Shown here: piece after piece, positions 14,462 through 20,008 of the stretch | Layout of the letters: every line of letters begins with the position of its first letter | Position numbering within the stretch: position 1 is the first letter of the stretch | Virus record (IMG/VR): IMGVR_UViG_3300020205_000868 | Location: 1-20,008 of that record | DNA length: 20,008 bases | From: a virus | Strand: one strand, 5' to 3' | The notes under the pieces: generated by a model | What the model was told of the DNA's origin: nothing | The model's input: the letters and a program-made list of their open reading frames with translations, nothing else | Databases searched by the model: none | Position numbers and translations under genes: made by a program

Positions 14462-17400
14462 TTAAACTCCGAATCGATTCTTTTTAATCTTTGCTACTGG
14501 GCTAGTTTTATATGTATCGTCTAGCTCTTTACTTTTCATGTCACCGTGATTTACATCATCGTAACTAGCACCCACTGCCTTTGCGGCTTTCTTGAACATT
14601 TCATTTTCAATTTCTGTATATGGGTGTACTGTTTTCTTTTTACCGTACCAACTTTTAGCATCAATTTCTGGCACAAATTTGCCATCTGTTGAAGCCATAG
14701 CTTGTCCTAATTTAAATGCTACATAATCACTATTAGCTTTTTCTGCATCGCTGTATGTGCTTATACCACGACTTGACTGACTGTGTCGTTTAGTAATTTT
14801 TGCAGCAGTAGATTCTTCTAAAGATCTAGTCATCTCTTTTATTTGTTCAGATAGCTGACGTTCTTTTAACTTGGCAGCTATCGGAGCAGGTATATCTTTG
14901 TCTATTTTATCAATGGATGGCATAGTCGGTTTTATCTCTTGTGGTTTATTTACCGGTTCTGTAGATACTGGTTCGTTACTAACGTCATCAACAGACGGGC
15001 GAGGTTTAATGTTCATAACCTGTCTAGCAGTACTCATGAGTTTTTTAATCCATGGTATGCCTAATTTTTTAACATCAAACGCACGAGTCCAGACCGGTAA
15101 TGCTTTTTCGTCAGGAAGTGATAATGCTTTCCTACACTGTGTAAAGGTAATTCCAGTTCCGCCTTGATCTTCTTCGCGTTTTGTTTCTATAGTTTCAAAG
15201 GTAACGTCGTTATGACTACCTGGATAACGCGGATCTTTCATACGTTTTGCTAACACATCCATCCATTTCTTCATGCCGGCATATCGGTCAGATCCTACCA
15301 TAAGAATAATATGTTTATAAGGACTATCTGGCGGTAAAACTAATTCTTTTTCTATTTTCTTTACAGGACTGCCGCCTTCCTGCCACACATGAAACATATC
15401 AGCACGATTAGGATATAATTTTTGCCAAGTTTCTAATTTCATTTCTGGAGGAATTGGATCGTCAGGTCCGACAGTGGGACTAATATAAACAAATGCATCT
15501 CCGTCTACTTCATCGGATTTTTCTAAAACTAAGTTAACTAACTGTTCGTGCCCTTTGTGCCCTACAAAACTACCTGCTGTTATAACTGCAGTTTTTGTAC
15601 GAGTAGCCCCACCGGCGGCTTTTCGAGCTTCCCTAGCAGCCGCAATAGCATCTTGTTTATTAGCAACTACTTGCCGCTGTTCTGCGCTAGTAACTTTAAT
15701 CGGACCAAGGCGAGTATTCAGTACAATGCCTTCGTAGTCTTTTCCTAACATGTCTTTACCAATAATGTTAGGATCGGCAATAATTGCCTTTTCTAAAGCT
15801 ATTGCTACAGGATGTAACGCGGCAGCTACCTGACGTTTACGATCGTTAATACCTTTTTCTTTGCTGGTTAACATAGATTTAAGTTCTTCTATGTTTTCTA
15901 ACGGGGGAACAATACCAGTAACATCTAACGCACCGTTTTGTGTTAATGCGTTGTTAATAAACATTACGCTACCTTGTTGCCCTAATCCAGTTAATGCCTT
16001 AACTAGTTGGCTGGCATTTTTAACATCCTCACCACTAGATGCATCAGATATATGGAATGGCACTAGTGCTAGTTCTACACCTTTTGGAAGTTTGTCGTAG
16101 TTTATTCCGACAAACTTTAATTTACCTTCTTCTGTTTCTGTAGCAAACGGCAAAAATAATACTTCACAAGTAACTTGTTTGTTAACTAGGAACTCTGGTC
16201 CTAATCGGTCATCTACAAGTTCAACGGCTTTCATCATTTCTTCAAACAACTGATCAAACAACTGCGCACGGCCAAGAATCTCTGGATCAGTAGTACCTTT
16301 TTCTTGATGGTATTTGGCAAAGTTTGCTTCGTACCTTGGCGGGGTACGACTAGTACCCATAAAAGGTTTGCCTTCAGCATTTTTACCAAAGCGGCCACCG
16401 AAGCCGTCTACTTTAACATTCAAGGGAATGTTTTGTATTTTAAAGTTGCCGTTGCCGTCGTGTATTTCATCAAGTAAGTCTAATAAGTCTGCTGGAGGTA
16501 AGTTACGTAAATGCGGCATGCCTTTTCTAAGTTTAGCCACAACTTCGGCTTCTTGTAATTGTTGCAATGCCTTGGCTTTTTTCAATGCTGCTCTTGGTTG
16601 ACGTTCATCTGGATTGTCTTTTTTATACGCCTCAACTTCATTAAAATCATCTTCGTATGCTTTGGCCATCTCAATGGCTTTTGGTCGCATAATAGCTAGG
16701 TCAAGTTTTTTTAGCATGACATCTATAGCAACAAATTTTGTTTGAGCATCACGTGCCGGATCGTCTTTAGTGATCATCTGGCTACCAACTTCAAAACATA
16801 TGTCGAGAAACTTTTCAACTATGTCTGCTTTCTTTGACTGGTCAACGTATTTGTTAATTAAATCTAATGTGCCAACAAAACTTTGTTGTAGTTTACTATC
16901 CTCTTCTGTGGGAGTAACACCAAACAATAATTGAAATTGCTGACTTAAATTTTGTATATATGGACGATCCTTAGCATCAATTGGTTCCATCACCGGTAAC
17001 CCATCTTTTGTCATAGGCTGATCTGTTTCTGGATCTATGTAAGGCTGATATTTTTGACTTACACCCCCGCCTTGACTACTTGAAACTGCAAAGGATGTTA
17101 TGCTGTGTGTTTCGGGTGTATCACTAATCTGTACAGCTCTAGCTTTGCCCCTGCCTGCTAACTTTGCAACATAAAATTGACGTGTGCTTAGACCCGATAA
17201 CGATCTATAAAGGTATTTGTGAAACACCCCTTTGATTCCGGCTTGAATATCTGCCCAATCACTACTATGGCTAAATCTAAACCATTCGTCAGGAGTTCCG
17301 GTAGCATCGTCGTATTTTCCAAATTCAAAATCAATTTGTAATTTTACAGGAGGATCGACCAATTGAAATAATGCGTTGTATTGTTCATTGCCTTTACTAA

Positions 17401-17833
17401 AACCTAATAATGTGCTGTTACCAATTTGCTTATTAATATTAGATTGTAGAAACGTCTGAACTTGTGGTTCTAGTCGTTTGTCAACTTGCGTGTCAATGTC
17501 GCCAACTTTAGGTTTTAGAGCTGCAAATTGCTCATCACTAATATCACGAGTATTAAGAAAATGTAAACTACTGCCACCTAAAAACTGTTTGCTAGATAAC
17601 AATTCAGGACTCCACATCCCTTGTTTATGATCTTGTTTAAATGCCTCATCGATACTGTGCAACAACTGATCAATAACGCCGACCATGTGACTACGATTGT
17701 TTACTTTGAGATTTATTTCATCCGCCTGGTGTCCAGCATCACCCTGCCATCCAGGGGAATCGCTACTAAGATTACCACCTTCTGACAATATCAGATGTTT
17801 TTTAGGATTAACAAATAATTCACGTAATAACAT
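14462..17833 (-). CDS. 1123-aa multidomain nucleotidyltransferase-like virion-type protein
   Basis: The leader MLLRELFVNPKKHLILSEGG has a prohead-protease-like L-S-E at 16-18. Region 1 (about 45-230) has LGGSS (85-89), GDIDTQVD (111-118) and LQIDFEF (165-171), the hG[GS]...DxD...D pattern of Pol-beta-type nucleotidyltransferases with a longer first spacing. Region 2 (about 465-716) has KVDGFGGRFG (Lys474), CEVLFLPF, EGIVLN (701-706) and GPIKV (710-714), resembling motifs I, IIIa, IV and V of ATP-dependent ligases. Region 3 (about 745-935) has TAGSFVGHKGHEQ (HxGH at 759-762), GSDR (847-850) and ITFTQCRKAL, matching the HIGH/ISSTxxR pattern of NMN-adenylyl or cytidylyltransferases. A basic tail ends KIKKNRFGV. 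SD AAGG precedes the ATG, which overlaps the previous TAA by one base. Each assignment is by motif; fusion of all three is unusual. Confidence 0.8.
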   Translation of the reverse strand: MLLRELFVNPKKHLILSEGGNLSSDSPGWQGDAGHQADEINLKVNNRSHMVGVIDQLLHSIDEAFKQDHKQGMWSPELLSSKQFLGGSSLHFLNTRDISDEQFAALKPKVGDIDTQVDKRLEPQVQTFLQSNINKQIGNSTLLGFSKGNEQYNALFQLVDPPVKLQIDFEFGKYDDATGTPDEWFRFSHSSDWADIQAGIKGVFHKYLYRSLSGLSTRQFYVAKLAGRGKARAVQISDTPETHSITSFAVSSSQGGGVSQKYQPYIDPETDQPMTKDGLPVMEPIDAKDRPYIQNLSQQFQLLFGVTPTEEDSKLQQSFVGTLDLINKYVDQSKKADIVEKFLDICFEVGSQMITKDDPARDAQTKFVAIDVMLKKLDLAIMRPKAIEMAKAYEDDFNEVEAYKKDNPDERQPRAALKKAKALQQLQEAEVVAKLRKGMPHLRNLPPADLLDLLDEIHDGNGNFKIQNIPLNVKVDGFGGRFGKNAEGKPFMGTSRTPPRYEANFAKYHQEKGTTDPEILGRAQLFDQLFEEMMKAVELVDDRLGPEFLVNKQVTCEVLFLPFATETEEGKLKFVGINYDKLPKGVELALVPFHISDASSGEDVKNASQLVKALTGLGQQGSVMFINNALTQNGALDVTGIVPPLENIEELKSMLTSKEKGINDRKRQVAAALHPVAIALEKAIIADPNIIGKDMLGKDYEGIVLNTRLGPIKVTSAEQRQVVANKQDAIAAAREARKAAGGATRTKTAVITAGSFVGHKGHEQLVNLVLEKSDEVDGDAFVYISPTVGPDDPIPPEMKLETWQKLYPNRADMFHVWQEGGSPVKKIEKELVLPPDSPYKHIILMVGSDRYAGMKKWMDVLAKRMKDPRYPGSHNDVTFETIETKREEDQGGTGITFTQCRKALSLPDEKALPVWTRAFDVKKLGIPWIKKLMSTARQVMNIKPRPSVDDVSNEPVSTEPVNKPQEIKPTMPSIDKIDKDIPAPIAAKLKERQLSEQIKEMTRSLEESTAAKITKRHSQSSRGISTYSDAEKANSDYVAFKLGQAMASTDGKFVPEIDAKSWYGKKKTVHPYTEIENEMFKKAAKAVGASYDDVNHGDMKSKELDDTYKTSPVAKIKKNRFGV

Positions 17834-18207
17834 TAATAATCCTTATATTTTCCGTCGCTATAATGTTTTTTAAAATCTTCTAGCATTTTTTTACAAACTG
17901 CTTTACAAGTTTTATCTTCTAATGTTTCTGGTAATTCTTTAATAGGATATTCTTCTACGTACTGTTTATAGCATTCTTTAACGGCAGGCTTAAAAATCAT
18001 TGGATCAATTTTTTCTTTTACTTTAATGTGCTTAACGCATTTAGTAATTAGTGGATAGACATGACGACGATATATGTCATCATCGTGATTCATAAAAAAT
18101 GTTAGGTCTTCAACAAGATCGAAGTCAATTTTAGTGCCGTCAAGGTCCTTTTTGACAAACTCTAATTCTTTAACATCTTTGCCTTCTAATAGTTCTCTAA
18201 TACGCAT
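17833..18207 (-). CDS. Hypothetical phage protein with capsid-targeting-like N-terminus (124 aa)
   Basis: ATG at 18207 (MRIRELLEGKDVKELE) chosen over a TTG 30 bases upstream because the former matches the RELL/RELF/RELI starts of neighbours; its SD is weak (CGGG). L-L-E at 6-8 fits a prohead-protease site. The rest is helical and Lys-rich: a FFMNHDDDIYRRHVYPLITK block (about 38-57), then a CVKHIK segment, and Cys at three further places. I recall this fold pattern in unannotated cyanophage proteins. It is followed without gap by the 1123-aa gene (TAATG overlap). Confidence 0.75.
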   Translation of the reverse strand: MRIRELLEGKDVKELEFVKKDLDGTKIDFDLVEDLTFFMNHDDDIYRRHVYPLITKCVKHIKVKEKIDPMIFKPAVKECYKQYVEEYPIKELPETLEDKTCKAVCKKMLEDFKKHYSDGKYKDY

Positions 18208-18253
18208 TTTTAAGCCCGTTATTTTTAGTCGCAACAATACTTTGCGGATATAC

Positions 18254-18261
18254 TATTTATC
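18254..18261 (-). promoter_or_regulatory. T4-type late promoter motif (GATAAATA) before the 124-aa gene
   Basis: GATAAATA on the minus strand sits in the 91-bp gap between the 210-aa and 124-aa genes, 46 nt before the ATG. Unlike the other two copies it does not overlap a stop codon, so it is the cleanest. It lies inside an interrupted inverted repeat (TTTGCG...CGCAAA, 18241-18266). Confidence 0.55.
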
Positions 18262-18298
18262 GCAAACGTCTTTATACAATATAGCTTTGAATTCGCAG

Positions 18299-18931
18299 TT
18301 AAGCCTTAACAACCCGTTCTATTTTGTTAATAGAACCGCCTAAATGCATTCTTGTCATGAGTAGTATGTTATTACCGGTTAGATAAAAGTGCGTACCACC
18401 CCAACTGCGATCTTTTAGTAGATCTCGCCTACAACTCTTAGTTAATTTTAACTTTGTAGTGTTTTCAGCCCACTTAACAAATGCGCTGTGATTTTGTGTA
18501 GTTTTGCCCAGAGTAATCCTAAATTCAAAAGAAATTTTAGGCATAATTACTGTATCTTTAACTAAACTACTACCGTCGACTGGAACACTTATATACTTTA
18601 CTTTATCGGGATCAAGTTTAATCAAGCGGTTGACATCTACTTTTGAATTTGTGTATATAGAAATATACGGAGATTCTACACGCAATTCAAAATCTTTTAA
18701 TTTTTTAATTTGATTCTGTAACTTAAAAGCATAATTTAACTGTTCTTGGGTCGTCGGAGGTCTTTGATACGTAGCCCAAACTGGAGATTTGTTTGCAATA
18801 GTTGTCTTTTTCAACTGTTCTAATGTGGAGTCCATGTCTCCACTTCTAAATGCTGACGCTATAGAACATACCAGTACAATTTTATACTGGTATGTTCCTT
18901 TAAACAAACTTTTTGTTGTTTTAGTTAGCAT
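18299..18931 (-). CDS. Conserved hypothetical phage protein (210 aa)
   Basis: No domain recognised. Begins MLTKTTKSLFKGTYQYKIVL with a hydrophobic strand (IVLVCSIASAF) near residues 18-28. A Gln/Lys helical part (LNYAFKLQNQIKKLKDFELRV) follows, then strands around PYISIYTNS. The C-terminal third has KTTQNHSAFVKWAE, KLTKSCRRDLLKDRSWGGTH and a MTRMHLGGSINKIERV end. I recall similar unannotated proteins in marine T4-like phages. The ATG overlaps the ClpA-like gene by 11 nt, with GGAAA almost touching the start, so re-initiation after the Clp stop is likely. A 13-bp perfect inverted repeat lies inside codons 12-23. Confidence 0.75.
   Translation of the reverse strand: MLTKTTKSLFKGTYQYKIVLVCSIASAFRSGDMDSTLEQLKKTTIANKSPVWATYQRPPTTQEQLNYAFKLQNQIKKLKDFELRVESPYISIYTNSKVDVNRLIKLDPDKVKYISVPVDGSSLVKDTVIMPKISFEFRITLGKTTQNHSAFVKWAENTTKLKLTKSCRRDLLKDRSWGGTHFYLTGNNILLMTRMHLGGSINKIERVVKA
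18864..18897 (-). repeat. Perfect 13-bp inverted repeat inside the 210-aa gene
   Basis: GAACATACCAGTA and TACTGGTATGTTC flank an 8-nt loop (TAAAATTG in the mRNA sense), starting 34 nt downstream of the ATG. No U tract follows, so it is not a standard terminator. It would form a strong mRNA hairpin early in the coding region, or a dyad binding site in DNA. Confidence 0.9.
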
Positions 18932-20008
18932 TTTCCAACATGTTGTCGGTGGTCAACAACGGTATCTTAACTGCTTTAGGTTTGGCAACTAACAAGATCT
19001 TATCGTTTTCAACGGTAATAGTTAGCCAGCCACCACCTTTCAAATCACCAAACAACATCATACGGGCAAGGTCACGTTTAATTTCCTTGTCAATAACACG
19101 TTGTAGTGGACGGGCACCCATCTTAGCATCAAAGCCTTTATCGATAAGCCAGTTAATAGCTTCCTTATCAATTTTAATACGGATTGCTTTCTCTTTAACT
19201 TGTTCTTTCAAAGCATCGATAAACTTCATAACTACCTTAGTCATTGTTTCTTTGCCAAGTTTGTTAAAAGTAATAACACCGTCTAAACGATTACGGAATT
19301 CCGGTGTAAAGAACTTCTTCAAATCCTTATCGCTGTAGTCTTTTTCTTGTGTACCAAATCCAATGACGTTCTTCTCGGCATCTTGAGCACCGGCATTAGT
19401 AGTAAGAATAAGGATCAAGTTACGGCAGTCTGCTTGTTTTCCATTCGACCCGGTAATAAAACCGTTATCCATCATTTGTAGCAATACTGTGCTTACATCA
19501 GGATGCGACTTTTCAACTTCGTCAAACAATAGAACAGCATTCGGGTTCTCTTGAACTTGTGTAATCAACAAGCCAGCATTTTCTTCAAAACCGACATAAC
19601 CTGGAGGACTACCAATTAACTTACTGATGCTGTGTTTCTCTTGGTACTCTGACATATCAAAGCGTAGTAGCTTAACACCTAAATGTTTAGCAAGTGACTT
19701 AGCAGTTTCAGTCTTACCGCACCCAGTTGGTCCCATAAATACAAACGATCCAACTGGTTTGTTATCTGATTTTAAACCAGCTTGTGCTACAACAATCTTG
19801 TCAACTACTTCAGTTAACGCAAGATCTTGTCCGTACACTTCCTCTCCAAGTTTATCTTGTAGCGTAGCAAGTGTTTGGCTTTCAGTTTCCATAACTTGTT
19901 CTTCGGGCAAGTTAACGATCTTGCTTAATTCATGTTGAATTTCACGTTCAGTAACATTGCGATCGTCTGCTAGTTTTAAATTAAACCGCGAACAGGCCAA
20001 ATCAATCA
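18921..20008 (-). CDS. ClpA-type AAA+ unfoldase, C-terminal half (cut by window edge)
   Basis: The frame is open to the right edge, where it reads IDLACSRF, like the D1-D2 junction of ClpA (KAIDVIDEA). The D2 AAA+ module is complete: Walker A GPTGCGKT (about 90-97 of the visible part), pore-type GYVGF, Walker B VLLFDEVEK (about 156-164), sensor-1 TTNAG, FRNRLD arginine residues and sensor-2 GARPLQR. NVIGFGTQ occupies the position of the ClpP-binding loop; the tripeptide is IGF, as in ClpX, rather than IGL as in ClpA, so docking to a host ClpP is feasible. The protein would unfold substrates with ATP, alone or with host ClpP. No clpP gene is visible. The last codons overlap the 210-aa gene. 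Confidence 0.93.
   Translation of the reverse strand, partial: IDLACSRFNLKLADDRNVTEREIQHELSKIVNLPEEQVMETESQTLATLQDKLGEEVYGQDLALTEVVDKIVVAQAGLKSDNKPVGSFVFMGPTGCGKTETAKSLAKHLGVKLLRFDMSEYQEKHSISKLIGSPPGYVGFEENAGLLITQVQENPNAVLLFDEVEKSHPDVSTVLLQMMDNGFITGSNGKQADCRNLILILTTNAGAQDAEKNVIGFGTQEKDYSDKDLKKFFTPEFRNRLDGVITFNKLGKETMTKVVMKFIDALKEQVKEKAIRIKIDKEAINWLIDKGFDAKMGARPLQRVIDKEIKRDLARMMLFGDLKGGGWLTITVENDKILLVAKPKAVKIPLLTTDNMLENAN

Noticed and set aside
254-19938. Numerous plus-strand open frames of 60-130 codons
   Set aside because: All lie opposite clear minus-strand genes, lack consistent ribosome binding sites and give low-complexity or Ser/Leu/Phe-rich translations typical of antisense shadows.
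1-20008. CRISPR arrays, tRNA genes, insertion sequences, attachment sites
   Set aside because: No regularly spaced repeats, cloverleaf pattern, transposase or integrase was found; the only tandem repeats are the in-frame 9-bp and 15-bp linkers.

Overview
This window is most consistent with a fragment of a T4-like (Tevenvirinae-related) marine myovirus genome. The evidence is a family B DNA polymerase of gp43 type, a gp45-like sliding clamp, a DsbA-like late-transcription small protein, and virion-type proteins of the kind seen in marine T4-like phages. The DNA is AT-rich, genes overlap or nearly touch, and all 20 recognised genes lie on the minus strand, so the window is read from high to low coordinates. 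The host cannot be fixed from sequence alone. A marine bacterium is an inference from remembered cyanophage and pelagiphage relatives of several proteins. No tRNA, rRNA, CRISPR array, insertion sequence or integrase was seen.

Layout in transcription order. (1) 20008-18299: the C-terminal half of a ClpA-type AAA+ unfoldase, cut by the window edge, overlapping an unrecognised 210-aa gene. (2) 18207-8072: a virion-protein block, comprising a 124-aa protein, a 1123-aa protein with up to three nucleotidyltransferase-like regions, a GTG-started Dps-like ferritin, 99-aa and 86-aa proteins, a 485-aa protein with EF-hand-like loops, a 579-aa Ala/Pro-rich protein, and a 714-aa protein with a peptidoglycan-binding-like segment. 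Copies of a NATAAATA motif, the consensus of T4-type late promoters, sit just upstream of three of these genes. The block ends in a 10-bp hairpin. (3) 7962-4179: a consensus sigma70-like promoter, the DsbA-like gene, DNA polymerase and a short UDP-glucose dehydrogenase. (4) 4133-1: a near-perfect TTGACT-17-TATAAT promoter, then the sliding clamp, a DpdA/TGT-like base-exchange enzyme, four small genes (one possibly a QueD-like T-fold) and the start of a GT-B-like glycosyltransferase. Most of these genes overlap their neighbour by 1-11 bases.

Four things stand out. First, a TGT/DpdA-like gene carrying the catalytic motifs follows the sliding clamp with a one-base overlap, which suggests 7-deazaguanine-type modification of phage DNA coupled to replication. 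Second, two tandem hairpins with almost identical 8-nt loops (GCCATAAA and GCCCTAAA) on different stems lie just upstream of the gp43 ribosome binding site. This resembles the autogenous translational operator of T4 gp43 (5-bp stem, 8-nt loop). Third, the 1123-aa protein appears to join Pol-beta-like, ligase-like and HxGH nucleotidyltransferase signatures. Fourth, several adjacent virion-type proteins begin with short leaders ending in (L/I)-x-E, resembling T4 capsid-targeting sequences cleaved by the prohead protease. They may therefore be packaged in the head and delivered with the DNA.
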